Positions 7,663-16,869 of a stretch of DNA of 64,000 nucleotides are shown here, in pieces; within the stretch, counting starts at the first letter, position 1; every line of letters starts with the position of its first letter. This DNA comes from Micromonospora profundi (GTDB lineage Bacteria > Actinomycetota > Actinomycetes > Mycobacteriales > Micromonosporaceae): contig NZ_JAATJK010000001.1 in assembly GCF_011927785.1 (NCBI RefSeq), positions 1,302,001 through 1,366,000 on the forward strand, written 5' to 3'. The notes under the pieces are model-generated. The model did no database searches, was not told the DNA's origin, and was given only the letters and a program-made list of their open reading frames with translations. A program made the translations under genes and the position numbers.

Positions 7663-9072
7663 TTACTCCGAAGCCTGGTCCAGCTCGCCGGTGGCGGCGA
7701 GTCGCTGGTACCAGTGGGCGCTGTCCTTCCAGATGCGCTCCTGGGTGTCGTAGTCGACCCGGATGATCCCGAAGCGACGGTCGTAGCCGTAACCCCACTC
7801 GAAGTTGTCCAGCAGCGACCAGACGAAGTAGCCCCGGACGTCCGCGCCCTGCGCGCGGGCGTCGGCCACCGCGCCGATGTGGCGGCGCAGGTAGTCGACG
7901 CGCCGCTCGTCGTGGATTCGGCCGTCGGCCGAGACGACGTCCTCGAACGCCGCGCCGTTCTCGGTGATCATCAGGGGCTGGCTCGGGTACTCCCGGTGCA
8001 GCCGCAGCAGCAGCCCGGTCAGCGCCGCCGGGTCGATGTTCCACCCCATCGCCGTGTACGGGCCGGGCTGCGGCAGGAAGTCGACGTTGTCGGCGCCGAC
8101 CCACGGTGAGTGCGCCGAGGCGCCGTGACCGTCGGCGTCCGAGCGGGCCGAATGCCCGTCCCAGGCGCGGACCAGCGTGCTGGAGTAGTAGTTGACACCC
8201 AGGACGTCCAGTGGCACGGCGATCACCTTCTCGTCGCCCTCCCGCACGAACGACCAGTCGGTGACACTCGCGGTGTCGGTCAGCAGATCCACCGGGTACG
8301 CGCCGGTGAGCATCGGGCCGAGGAACGCCCCGTTGGCAAGCGCGTCGATGCGCCGCGCCGCGTCCGCGTCCGCCGCCGAGTCCGACTCCGGCCGGACCAC
8401 GTGCAGGTTGAGCGTCACCGACAGTTCGGCGCTCGGGGCCAACGCCCGGACCACGCGGCCGGCGAGGCCGTGGGCGAGGTTCAGGTGGTGCACCGCCGCC
8501 AGCGCTGCCGCCGGTTCGGTACGCCCCGGCGCGTGCACGCCGGACGCGTAGCCCAGGTACGCCGAGCACCACGGCTCGTTGAGCGTCGTCCAGGTGTGCA
8601 CCCGGTCGCCGAGCGCGGCGACGATCCCCGACGCGTACTCCTCGAAGCGAAGCGCGGTGTCCCGCACCGGCCAGCCGCCGGCGTCCTCCAACTCCTGCGG
8701 CAGGTCCCAGTGGTACATGGTGGCGACCGGGCGGACGCCACGCTCCAGCAGCCCGTCGACCAGGCGGGAGTAGAAGTCCAGGCCGGCCTGGTTGAACCGC
8801 CCGGAACCGCCCGGCTGCACCCGCGGCCAGGAGATCGAGAAACGGTACGCGCCCAGACCCAGCTCGGCGATGTGGTCGAGGTCCTGCGGCCAGCGGTGGT
8901 AGTGGTCGGCTGCCACGTCACCGGTGTCGCCGTTGAGCGTCCGCCCCGGGGTGTGGCTGTAGGTGTCCCAGATGGACGGGCCACGGCCGTCCTCCGTCGC
9001 GGCGCCCTCGATCTGGTACGCCGCCGTCGCAGAACCCCAGAGGAAACTCTCCGGGAAGCTACGTTCTGTCAT
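7663..9072 (-). CDS. GH1 beta-glucosidase of the xyloglucan-type locus
   Basis: This 469-residue cytoplasmic glycoside hydrolase has the complete GH1 signature. [14 protein letters not shown] lies at the N-terminus, the acid/base is in TLNEP (near 165) and the nucleophile is in ITENGAAF (near 375). There is no signal peptide, so it acts on imported oligosaccharides. Its ATG overlaps the stop of the GH31 gene (ATGA), making it the last gene of the operon. With an alpha-xylosidase just upstream, the likely role is to remove beta-linked glucose (or galactose) after xylose has been trimmed. A second GH1 gene at 49457 belongs to a different regulon. Confidence 0.93.
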   Translation of the reverse strand: MTERSFPESFLWGSATAAYQIEGAATEDGRGPSIWDTYSHTPGRTLNGDTGDVAADHYHRWPQDLDHIAELGLGAYRFSISWPRVQPGGSGRFNQAGLDFYSRLVDGLLERGVRPVATMYHWDLPQELEDAGGWPVRDTALRFEEYASGIVAALGDRVHTWTTLNEPWCSAYLGYASGVHAPGRTEPAAALAAVHHLNLAHGLAGRVVRALAPSAELSVTLNLHVVRPESDSAADADAARRIDALANGAFLGPMLTGAYPVDLLTDTASVTDWSFVREGDEKVIAVPLDVLGVNYYSSTLVRAWDGHSARSDADGHGASAHSPWVGADNVDFLPQPGPYTAMGWNIDPAALTGLLLRLHREYPSQPLMITENGAAFEDVVSADGRIHDERRVDYLRRHIGAVADARAQGADVRGYFVWSLLDNFEWGYGYDRRFGIIRVDYDTQERIWKDSAHWYQRLAATGELDQASE

Positions 9073-11309
9073 CGCCCCACCACCTCCGCGCCAGCCACCA
9101 CACAGTCGTATCCCGACGAGGTGCCCGCCACCAACTCGGCGGTGGCCACCCCGTCACGGAAACTCACGTCGAACTCCGCGCCGGGCCCGTCCCCGGGCGC
9201 CGGGATCCGCACCCGCTGGCGTTGCCCCGGCGCCGGTGCGTAGAGCCGCAACTGCACGCCGTCCGCCCATTCGTAGTCCGGCCGGTCGGAGCGTGCCCCG
9301 AACGGGATGACCGCGCCCGGCCGTGCGAGCACCGGCACGCTGTCGAACTCGTGCTTCTCGGTGACCCACGCCGGGCCGGTGACCTGCGCGCCGGTGACAA
9401 GGTGCGTCCAGGTGCCGGCGGGCACATAGTAGGTGACCTGACCGTCGGCGCTGAGCACCGGTGCGACGAGCACGTCGGAGCCGAGCATGTACTGGCGGTC
9501 CAGCTGTGCCGTGGCCGGGTCGTCCGGGAACTCCACGACCATCGGACGCATCATCGGGATCCCGTCGCGGTGCGCTTCCTGCGCGGCGGCGGCGAGGTAC
9601 GGCATCAGGCTGAGCTTGAGCCGGGTGAAGTGCCGCAGCACCTCGACGGCCTCCTCGTCGTACGCCCACGGCACCCGGTACGAGCCGGAGCCGTGCAGCC
9701 GGGAGTGCGAGGAGAGCAGCCCGAAGGCGATCCACCTCTTGAACACCGCCGGGTCGGGGGTGCCCTCGAACCCGCCGATGTCATGACTCCAGTAGCCGAA
9801 GCCCGACGCGGCCAGGGACAGTCCGCCGCGAAGCGACTCCGCCATCGCCACGAACGTCGACTCGCAGTCGCCACCCCAGTGCACGGGGAACTGCTGCCCG
9901 CCGGTGGTCGCCGAGCGGGCGAACAGCACGGCCTCGCCCTTGCCGCGCTCGGCCTCCAGCAGCTCGAAGACGGCCTTGTTGTAGAGGTAGGAGTAGTAGT
10001 TGTGCATCCGCTGCGGGTCCGAACCGTCGTGCCACACCACGTCGGTCGGGATGCGCTCACCGAAGTCGGTCTTGAAACAGTCGACGCCCATGTCCAGCAG
10101 GACCTTGAGTTTGCCGGTGAACCAGCGGACCGCGTCCGGGTTGGTGAAGTCGACAAGGGCCATGCCGGCCTGCCACTTGTCCCACTGCCACACCGACCCG
10201 TCAGGGTTGCGGACCAGGTAGCCGGCCTGCCGTCCCTCCTCGAAGAGGTACGACCGCTGCGCGATGTACGGGTTGATCCAGACGCACACCTTCAGGTCAC
10301 GCTCGTGCAGCCGGCGCAGCATCCCCTCCGGGTCGGGGAACATCGCCGGGTCCCAGACGAAGTCGACCCAGTGGAACTGGCGCATCCAGAAGCAGTCGAA
10401 GTGGAACACCGACAGCGGCAGGTCACGCTCGGCCATCCCGTCGACGAACTCGGTGACGGTCTTCTCCTCGTACGAGGTGGTGAACGACGTCGACAGCCAC
10501 AGCCCGTACGACCAGGCGGGAACCTTGGCCGGTCGGCCGGTCAGCGCCGTGTAGCGGCGCAGCACGTCCTTCGGGGTGGGCCCGTCGATGACGTAGTAGG
10601 TGAGGGACTGGCCCTCGACGCTGAACTGTGTCTGCGCGACGACCTCCGAGCCGACCTCGAACGACACGTGCTCCGGGTGGTCCACGAAGACCCCGTAGCC
10701 GGCGCTGCTGAGATAGAACGGCACGTTCTTGTACGCCTGCTCGCTGGCCGTGCCACCGTCGGCGTTCCAGATGTCGACGGTCTGACCGTTCTTCACGAAC
10801 GGGCCGAACCGCTCGCCCAGCCCGTACACCGTCTCGCCGACGCCCAGCGCGAGACGGTCGTGCACGTACCGGCGGCCCTCGCCGTCGGTCACGATGCCGA
10901 CGCTACGCGCGGTGGACGCGGTGACCAGGCGGTCGCCGTGCAGGAACTCGACCCGCCAGCCGTCGACGAGCGCGACCCGGGCGGTCAACTCGCCGGTCGT
11001 GAGCGAGGCGGTGATCCCGGTGATGTCGACGGCGACCGGGAACCCGTCGTCGGTGGTCAGCCCGAAGTGCGGCTCGCGGGGCAGCCCGCCGCTGTGGTGG
11101 CCGATGGTCACCCCGACGATGCCGGCAGCGGGGGAGAAGAACCGGACCGTGACCACCGGCCGGTTGAGGGTGTCGCCCCGACCGGTGATCTGACCGGACG
11201 GCGCGAAGACGGTGAAACCGCGCTCGTCCGGCTCCACCGATTCGACTGTGCCGGGGCGCAGGACACTGACCCCCGGGCGCAGTTGCCAGTACCCGTCGGT
11301 GAACTTCAC
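9069..11309 (-). CDS. yicI: GH31 alpha-xylosidase, YicI-like
   Basis: This 746-residue cytoplasmic enzyme is close in length to E. coli YicI (772). The nucleophile motif is [14 protein letters not shown] and the acid/base region is [19 protein letters not shown], both of the alpha-xylosidase subgroup rather than the alpha-glucosidase subgroup. WSHDIGGFE and [13 protein letters not shown], also conserved in YicI, follow. Such enzymes release xylose from isoprimeverose and xyloglucan oligosaccharides. I placed the start at GTG 11309, which overlaps the permease stop (GTGA); a longer open frame upstream lies inside the permease gene. It is part of the LacI-controlled operon at 15665-7663. Confidence 0.92.
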   Translation of the reverse strand: MKFTDGYWQLRPGVSVLRPGTVESVEPDERGFTVFAPSGQITGRGDTLNRPVVTVRFFSPAAGIVGVTIGHHSGGLPREPHFGLTTDDGFPVAVDITGITASLTTGELTARVALVDGWRVEFLHGDRLVTASTARSVGIVTDGEGRRYVHDRLALGVGETVYGLGERFGPFVKNGQTVDIWNADGGTASEQAYKNVPFYLSSAGYGVFVDHPEHVSFEVGSEVVAQTQFSVEGQSLTYYVIDGPTPKDVLRRYTALTGRPAKVPAWSYGLWLSTSFTTSYEEKTVTEFVDGMAERDLPLSVFHFDCFWMRQFHWVDFVWDPAMFPDPEGMLRRLHERDLKVCVWINPYIAQRSYLFEEGRQAGYLVRNPDGSVWQWDKWQAGMALVDFTNPDAVRWFTGKLKVLLDMGVDCFKTDFGERIPTDVVWHDGSDPQRMHNYYSYLYNKAVFELLEAERGKGEAVLFARSATTGGQQFPVHWGGDCESTFVAMAESLRGGLSLAASGFGYWSHDIGGFEGTPDPAVFKRWIAFGLLSSHSRLHGSGSYRVPWAYDEEAVEVLRHFTRLKLSLMPYLAAAAQEAHRDGIPMMRPMVVEFPDDPATAQLDRQYMLGSDVLVAPVLSADGQVTYYVPAGTWTHLVTGAQVTGPAWVTEKHEFDSVPVLARPGAVIPFGARSDRPDYEWADGVQLRLYAPAPGQRQRVRIPAPGDGPGAEFDVSFRDGVATAELVAGTSSGYDCVVAGAEVVGR

Positions 11310-12193
11310 TTCTCGGCTCCTGCCGTGATGCCGCGCGCCAGAGTGCGCTGGAAGATGAGGAAGAAGAGGATGGCCGGCACCAGGCTGATCAACGCGCCCG
11401 CGTTCGTCGTCGGGGCGTCCATCAGCCGGTCGCCCTGCAACGACGCGATCGCGACCGGGATGGTCTGCGTCTGGTTGTCGATGAGCATGACCAGCGGGAT
11501 GAGGAACTCGTTCCAGGTCCAGATGAAGAAGAAGATGAGCAGCACCGCGAGGGTGGGCCGCAGGTTGGGGAAGACCACCCGCCAGAGCACCGTCCACTTG
11601 CCGGCGCCGTCGAGCGCTGCGGCCTCCAGCAGGGAACGCGGGAACGTGCTCATCACCGAGGCGAGCAGGTACGTGCCGAACGCGCTCTGGATGACGGTGA
11701 AGATGATGATCACCGCGAGCCGCGTGTTGTAGAGCCCGACCTCTTTCGCCACGTAGTACAGCGGGTAGATCAGCGCCTCCTGCGGAAGCATGTTCGCCAG
11801 CAGGAAGAGCCCCACGATCCAGAGCCGGCCCCGAACCCGGCCGATGCCCAGGGCGTACGCGTTGAGCAGCGAGACGGCGACGCCGAGCACCGCCACGGAC
11901 CCGGCGATGAGCGCCGAGTTCCACAGCTTCAGCGGAAAGTTGACCTCGGTCCAGTACGTCCGCAGGCCCGTCGTGTAGAACTCGCTCGGCCAGCTCAGCG
12001 GCCCGCTCGACGAGTAGTCGCCTGGCGACTTGAACGCGTTGAGCAGCATGAACGCGAACGGCACGAGCATGACGAGCGCGGCGAGCGTGACAAGCACGAG
12101 CACGATCCACCGGCCGGCGCCGCGATGGTGCCTGTCGCGTACCGGGCGGCGCGGCGCTACCGGCGCGGGTGTCGGAGTGAGCGTGACGGACAT
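11306..12193 (-). CDS. Carbohydrate ABC transporter permease, MalG type
   Basis: This 295-residue inner-membrane permease has six hydrophobic segments. The EAA loop reads LLEAAALDGAGKWTVLWRVVFPNLRPT, and the protein ends [10 protein letters not shown]. The ATG lies one base after the stop of the upstream permease, and its own stop overlaps the GH31 start. The operon encodes no ATPase, so it probably borrows a shared MsmK/SugC-like subunit; one candidate is the gene at 35635. Confidence 0.94.
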   Translation of the reverse strand: MSVTLTPTPAPVAPRRPVRDRHHRGAGRWIVLVLVTLAALVMLVPFAFMLLNAFKSPGDYSSSGPLSWPSEFYTTGLRTYWTEVNFPLKLWNSALIAGSVAVLGVAVSLLNAYALGIGRVRGRLWIVGLFLLANMLPQEALIYPLYYVAKEVGLYNTRLAVIIIFTVIQSAFGTYLLASVMSTFPRSLLEAAALDGAGKWTVLWRVVFPNLRPTLAVLLIFFFIWTWNEFLIPLVMLIDNQTQTIPVAIASLQGDRLMDAPTTNAGALISLVPAILFFLIFQRTLARGITAGAEK

Positions 12194-12194
12194 G

Positions 12195-13157
12195 TCAGAA
12201 CCCCCGGTCCCGGCGCTCGCTGCGAGCCTGCATCCAGATGAAGACCACAGCCACCACCACGATGATCAATGTGAGCACTGTCGAGATCGCGGAGCCGTAG
12301 CCGACCTGGAGCTTCTTGAAGAACGTGTAGTAGGCGAAGTAGGACGGCACGTTCGTGGCGTTCTCGGGGCCGCCCCGGGTCAGGGCGAAGATCGGCCCGA
12401 ACACCTTCAACGCGGCGATGGTGCAGGTCAGCGCCACCACGAACGTCTCCGGCCGGATCTGCGGCAGGGTGATCGCCCGGAACCGGTGCAGCCAGTTCGC
12501 GCCGTCGACCTCGGCCGCCTCGTACAACTCGGGGTCGACCCGCTGCAGCGCCGCCATGAAGACGACCACCGGGTAGCCGATCTGCACCCAGATCATCACC
12601 GCCATCACGCTGGGCAGGGCGGTGCCCGGGTCACCGAGCCAGTCGTGGCGCAGCGCGCCGAGCCCGACCGCGTCGAGCAGGCTGTTGAACGCGCCGTCGG
12701 GACGCAGGATCCAGCCCCAGACGATGCCGGCCACCACGACGGGCAGCACCTGCGGCAGGTAGAACGCGGCCCGGAGGGCGGCGGCGGTGCGGGGCTTGAA
12801 CCGGCGGCCGATGATGTCGAAGAGCACCGAGGCGAGCAGCAACCCGAGCACTGTCGGCGCCACCACCATGGCCACGAGCATCGCCACCGTGTTGCGGAAC
12901 GACGCCCAGAACACCTCGTCGTGCAGCAGTTGCCGGTAGTTGTCCAGCCCGATGAAGGTGGGGTCACCGACCCCTGACCACTTGGTCAGTGACAGGTAAC
13001 CGGTGCCGACCAGCGGCGCGCCGATGACCAGGACGAACAGGACCGCTCCGGGGAGCAGGTAGAGCCAGTACGCCGCATTTCGGCCGCGGGGTGCGCGGCG
13101 GGGTGCGGGAGGGGTCGGTGTCGCGGCCGGGGCGGCGACGGTCTCGGAGACTGCCAT
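12195..13157 (-). CDS. Carbohydrate ABC transporter permease, MalF type
   Basis: This 320-residue inner-membrane permease starts with a Pro/Ala-rich cytoplasmic tail, followed by YWLYLLPGAVLFVLVIGAPL. The EAA loop is ELYEAAEVDGANWLHRFRAITLPQ. I chose ATG 13157, preceded by GGGAAGGA at good spacing, instead of an upstream in-frame start whose extension is an Arg-rich unrelated stretch. It pairs with the MalG-type permease immediately downstream and with the lipoprotein encoded at 13225. Confidence 0.94.
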   Translation of the reverse strand: MAVSETVAAPAATPTPPAPRRAPRGRNAAYWLYLLPGAVLFVLVIGAPLVGTGYLSLTKWSGVGDPTFIGLDNYRQLLHDEVFWASFRNTVAMLVAMVVAPTVLGLLLASVLFDIIGRRFKPRTAAALRAAFYLPQVLPVVVAGIVWGWILRPDGAFNSLLDAVGLGALRHDWLGDPGTALPSVMAVMIWVQIGYPVVVFMAALQRVDPELYEAAEVDGANWLHRFRAITLPQIRPETFVVALTCTIAALKVFGPIFALTRGGPENATNVPSYFAYYTFFKKLQVGYGSAISTVLTLIIVVVAVVFIWMQARSERRDRGF

Positions 13158-13224
13158 GGAAGATCCTTCCCGGTGGGGCGGGCGGACGCGCCGGTTGCGC
13201 CGGCCGCGCCCGCCGCCCGCCGCA

Positions 13225-14529
13225 TCACTTGCCGGTGATCTCCTTGACGCCATCGGCGTACGGCTTGGCGATCGTGTCGAGCACCTGGTCGGGAGACTTC
13301 GACCCGTTGATCAGGCCCTGGAAGCCGCCGACCAACACGTCGTAGTAGCCGGGCACCGGCCAGTCCGGGTAGAACGCCAGGCCGTCCTGCTTGCTGACGG
13401 TGTTGAAGTCCTCGATGAGCTTGCGGTCCTTCGCGTCGGTGATCTTCGCGGGGTCACCGGCCACCGGTACGCCACCGTTGTTGCCGATGAGGTCCTGGAT
13501 CTCCGGGCGCAGTGTGATGTCGATGAAGTCGTACGCCAGGCTCTTGGCCTTGCTCGACGTCGGGACGACCCAGAGGTTGCCGGACGAGCCGGCCTGCAGG
13601 GTGTTGCCCGGGAAGAGGAACGTGTCCCAGTTGGCCTTCATCTCGGCCTTGAACCGGCCGTACCACCAGCTGCCCGAGACGATCATCGGGGTCTTGCCGC
13701 CGATGAACGCGGTGCCCATGTCCTCGGCCTTGAGGCTCGCGGAGTTCTTGGCGACGTAGCCCTTCTTCACCCAGTCGGCGAAGGTGTCCGCGCCGTACTT
13801 CAGCGGGTCGGCCTTGAAGTCGACGGGGTTCTTGTAGAGCTGGTAGTTGTCGACGAACTGCCTGTCGGCCTTGGCCAGCGCCAGCTGGTAGAAGAGCTGC
13901 CCGGCCGGGTATTCGGCACCGGCCATGCCCAGCGGGGTGACGCCCTTGGCGACGAAGGTGTCCATTGCGGCGGTCATCTCGGCGAGGGTGGTGGGCACCT
14001 GCACGCCGTTCTGCTGGAACAGGTCCTTGTTGTAGTAGACAGTGACGTACTCGCCGTAGTTCGGCACACCGAACCAGTTACCCGAGCCCATCACGCCCTT
14101 GTCGCTGTAGCGGGCGGTGGTCTGCAGGCTGGTGCTGAGCTTGTCGGCCCAGCCGCGCTTCTCGGCCTCGGCGGTCAGGTCGGTGAGCAGACCCTGCGAG
14201 GAGAGCAGCCCGGCCGTGGCGTTGCCCTTGTTGTACTCCATGATGTCCGGGCCCTCGGACGAGTTGACGATCATCCCGGCGTTCTGCTGGATCTGCTCGA
14301 ACGCCTTGCGCTCGAAGCGCACCTCGACGCCCGGATGCTCCGTCTTGAAGATCTCGATCGCCCGGTCCCAGGCGACCCCCATGGCGCTGTTGGCGCTCTC
14401 GTAGTGCCACAGCTTCAGGGTCTTGGCCCCGCTGTCGTCCCCGCTGTCACCACCGCCGCAGGCGGCCACGGTGGTCGTCGCGGTCGCCGCCAGGGCGATC
14501 GCGGCGACGATCCGACGGATTCGCTGCAT
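13225..14529 (-). CDS. Sugar-binding lipoprotein of ABC importer
   Basis: This 434-residue extracytoplasmic solute-binding protein of cluster B carries a lipoprotein signal: basic MQRIRRI, a hydrophobic core and the lipobox TVAAC with Cys24. The mature part begins KTLKLWHYES, typical of oligosaccharide binders. I chose ATG 14529 because GAGGAGGATAGCA sits directly upstream; an earlier in-frame start lacks this. It lies 86 bp downstream of the LacI regulator and 67 bp before the MalF-type permease. By context it probably captures xyloglucan-derived or related beta-linked oligosaccharides, but the sequence alone does not prove the ligand. Confidence 0.93.
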   Translation of the reverse strand: MQRIRRIVAAIALAATATTTVAACGGGDSGDDSGAKTLKLWHYESANSAMGVAWDRAIEIFKTEHPGVEVRFERKAFEQIQQNAGMIVNSSEGPDIMEYNKGNATAGLLSSQGLLTDLTAEAEKRGWADKLSTSLQTTARYSDKGVMGSGNWFGVPNYGEYVTVYYNKDLFQQNGVQVPTTLAEMTAAMDTFVAKGVTPLGMAGAEYPAGQLFYQLALAKADRQFVDNYQLYKNPVDFKADPLKYGADTFADWVKKGYVAKNSASLKAEDMGTAFIGGKTPMIVSGSWWYGRFKAEMKANWDTFLFPGNTLQAGSSGNLWVVPTSSKAKSLAYDFIDITLRPEIQDLIGNNGGVPVAGDPAKITDAKDRKLIEDFNTVSKQDGLAFYPDWPVPGYYDVLVGGFQGLINGSKSPDQVLDTIAKPYADGVKEITGK

Positions 14530-14615
14530 TGCTATCCTCCTCGTTGAGTATCGAGCCCGGTATCTCACTGGGCCCGTCGTCGCGTTGCAGCGCGGCGGCG
14601 GGCCGTTTTAGCTGG

Positions 14616-15665
14616 TCAGTCCCCTCGTCGGGGTGGTTCGGAAATGGCAGGCCGCCGCTGGGCCGTCGATCCGCGGATCTCCAGCGCGCACGGCAGCAGT
14701 TGCTGGTGGCGTTCGTTGCCCGGCCCGTCCAGGTGCCGCACCAACGCCTCGATCGCGATCCGGCCCAGGGCCGATCCGGGCGACGTCATGGCGGTCAGCG
14801 CCGGGGTGGCCAGCTCGGCGACCTGCGGCGAGGTGACCAGCGAGACGACCGAGACGTCGTCGGGCACCGACAGCCCGCGACCGGTCAACTCCCCGAGGAT
14901 GCCGAAGATCGCGGTCTCGTTCATGGCCAGCACCGCGGACAGCTCCGGCGTCCGCGCGAACGCGGCGGCAAGGGCTGCCCGGCCGCCGGCGGCGCTGTCC
15001 TCGGCGGGGATCATCACCGGGTCCAGGCCGTAGTCGGTCATCGCCGCCACGAACGCGTCCCGGGTACGCAGCGCGGGGCCGTAACCGCTGGCCAAGGTGG
15101 CGGCCGAGTGGTTGACGTACACGATGTGCCGGTGCCCCAGGCCGACCAGGTGCTCGACGGCCTCCCGCACGGTCTGCTCGAAGTCGATGTCGACGTAGGA
15201 GAGCGCGTCGGCGTCGCCGGTGCGGCCGATCAGCACCAGCGGCACGCCGGCCTCCTGGAGCACTGTGACCCGCTCGTCGGCGAGCTGCACCTCCATCAGC
15301 ACGACGCCGTCGAGCATCCGTTGGGTGGCCAGCCGCCGTAGGTCGTCGAGGTCACCGCCGCCGCCGATCGGGGAGAGCATCAGGTGGTAGCCGGCGACGC
15401 TTGCCGCGGCGGCAGCCCCGGTGACGAACGCGGTCTCGGTCGCACCCAGGCCGCGCTCGTCCATGGGCATCAGCAGGCCGAGGATCCGGCTGCGTCGACT
15501 GGCCAGGCCACGGGCCATCGCGTTGGGCTGGTAGTCGAGCTCGGCCATCGCCGCGAGGACCTTGTCCCGGGTCGCCTGCGAGATCGGCCGGGTGCCGGTG
15601 AGCACGTACGACACGGTGCTTACCGACACCTGCGCGAGGCGGGCGACGTCGTGCATGGTGGCCAC
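14616..15665 (-). CDS. LacI-family repressor of the xyloglucan-type operon
   Basis: This 349-residue regulator has the LacI helix-turn-helix at the N-terminus (MHDVARLAQVSVSTVSYVL, then the hinge helix NAMARGLASRRSR). A periplasmic-binding-like effector domain follows from about residue 65. GTG 15665 is preceded by AAGGAGGT at five-base spacing; the open frame extends 11 codons further without a ribosome-binding site. It is the first gene of a same-strand operon with the transporter and hydrolase genes. The repeated AAGCGTTTCGAC motif 46-74 bp upstream is the likely operator, which implies autoregulation of the whole operon and release by a sugar ligand. Confidence 0.93.
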   Translation of the reverse strand: MATMHDVARLAQVSVSTVSYVLTGTRPISQATRDKVLAAMAELDYQPNAMARGLASRRSRILGLLMPMDERGLGATETAFVTGAAAAASVAGYHLMLSPIGGGGDLDDLRRLATQRMLDGVVLMEVQLADERVTVLQEAGVPLVLIGRTGDADALSYVDIDFEQTVREAVEHLVGLGHRHIVYVNHSAATLASGYGPALRTRDAFVAAMTDYGLDPVMIPAEDSAAGGRAALAAAFARTPELSAVLAMNETAIFGILGELTGRGLSVPDDVSVVSLVTSPQVAELATPALTAMTSPGSALGRIAIEALVRHLDGPGNERHQQLLPCALEIRGSTAQRRPAISEPPRRGD

Positions 15666-15710
15666 CGCGTACCTCCTTCGGCCCGGTGGGGGAGTCACCC
15701 CGAGGTGAGC

Positions 15711-15739
15711 GTCGAAGCGTTTCGACTAAGCGTTTCGAC
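15711..15739. promoter_or_regulatory. Putative LacI operator upstream of the repressor gene
   Basis: AAGCGTTTCGAC occurs twice in direct orientation (15715-15726 and 15728-15739, 13-bp period). The first copy forms an imperfect palindrome GTCGAAGCGTTTCGAC (15711-15726). This resembles the AACG/CGTT-centred sites of LacI-family proteins. It lies just upstream of the repressor start on the promoter side. Confidence 0.7.
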
Positions 15740-15957
15740 AGACGCTAGGGCACCTGTTACGGCGTCGTCAATAGCCGATGTCGAAATGAAGTCGGAGTAC
15801 TCCGGCGGTCCGGGCCCGCGCCCTTCGCCGGCGCCGATCCGCGCCCTTCACTGGCGCGGCGACCCGCCCTGCTGACGGCGGCGGTCTGGCCCGGCCGACC
15901 GCCCGGGGGCGGCGGCGGTGATGACGACGGTCGCGGTGATGGCCGCGGTCGGGCCGC

Positions 15958-16767
15958 TTATATCTCGATGTTGAACCGTTGCAGCACCGACGGGGCGATC
16001 AGGCCGGCGGTGGCGAGCGCCGACACCACCGTGAGTACGGTGCGCAGCACGACCACCTCGGTCTTGCTGCCGGTGCGCAGCGCGATGCTGTTCGGCAGGC
16101 CGATCATCGTCCACATCCGACGTTTGATCGGGATCGGCCACAGGATCGGCACCCCGGCTCTGGTGATCATGTCGCCGAGGATGTGCACGAAGCAGCCCAC
16201 CCCCACGGCCGTGCCGATCAGCGGATAGCCCCGCCCGCCGGGCAGGTTGGCGAAGGTGAACCAGGCCGCGCCGGCCGACGCGAGGGTCACGATCACCCAG
16301 CCTGCCCGCTCGGCCCACCTGTCGAAGAGCCCTCGCAGGGCGAGGCCGAACATGAAGAACAGGATCGTGATCACCGCCCACTTGCCGTACGCGGCGCAGA
16401 GCGCGGTGGTGCCCCAGCCGACAAGCAGCGTGAACGGGATGGTGTGGGTCAGCGTCCGGTGCCCGTTGTTGCGGCGTGGATCCTTGCTGAGTTTCGTCGC
16501 GTAGTAGACCCCGAGGGAGATCTTCTCCATGACCTCGGCGACGAAGAGGGAGAAGACCCCGAAGGTGCGGGCCACTGTGGCGCCGCCCTGGTTGCGGGTC
16601 ACCTTGCCGGACAGGTCGAGGTCGGGAAAGAGCGCCCCGCCCGCGCACACCGCGGTGCCCACTGCCAACGCGAGTGGTGACTGCTGGTAGTCGGCGAACT
16701 GGTCCAGCGCCCAGGACCCGGCCAGCCATACCGCCGCGCCGGACAGCGCGTGCGACGGTCCCATCAT
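15958..16767 (-). CDS. YdjM-like metal-dependent hydrolase family membrane protein
   Basis: This 269-residue membrane protein begins MMGPSHALSGAAVWLAG and has LFPDLDLSGK near residue 45 and GHRTLTHT near 105. These His/Asp motifs define the LexA-regulated, membrane-bound metal-dependent hydrolase family (YdjM, formerly DUF457). About six hydrophobic segments follow. The biochemical activity of the family is unknown. It is monocistronic by spacing: about 220 bp without a visible gene separate it from the LacI operon and about 100 bp from the kinase gene. Two Met codons at the start leave a one-residue ambiguity. Confidence 0.85.
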   Translation of the reverse strand: MMGPSHALSGAAVWLAGSWALDQFADYQQSPLALAVGTAVCAGGALFPDLDLSGKVTRNQGGATVARTFGVFSLFVAEVMEKISLGVYYATKLSKDPRRNNGHRTLTHTIPFTLLVGWGTTALCAAYGKWAVITILFFMFGLALRGLFDRWAERAGWVIVTLASAGAAWFTFANLPGGRGYPLIGTAVGVGCFVHILGDMITRAGVPILWPIPIKRRMWTMIGLPNSIALRTGSKTEVVVLRTVLTVVSALATAGLIAPSVLQRFNIEI

Positions 16768-16869
16768 CTCGGCTCACCCTCCCCAGGGATCTTGAGCGCC
16801 AAAACTACGCCACTGTAGTCAGCGGCCGCGCCCCAGGGGCATCAGCCAAACCGTCTACAACGGACGGTG

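Noticed and set aside
9222..11732. Very long plus-strand open frame opposite the GH31 and permease genes
   Set aside because: Its translation is Arg/Gly/Val-rich without any family signature, and it lies antisense to clear genes; such frames are common in GC-rich codon usage.
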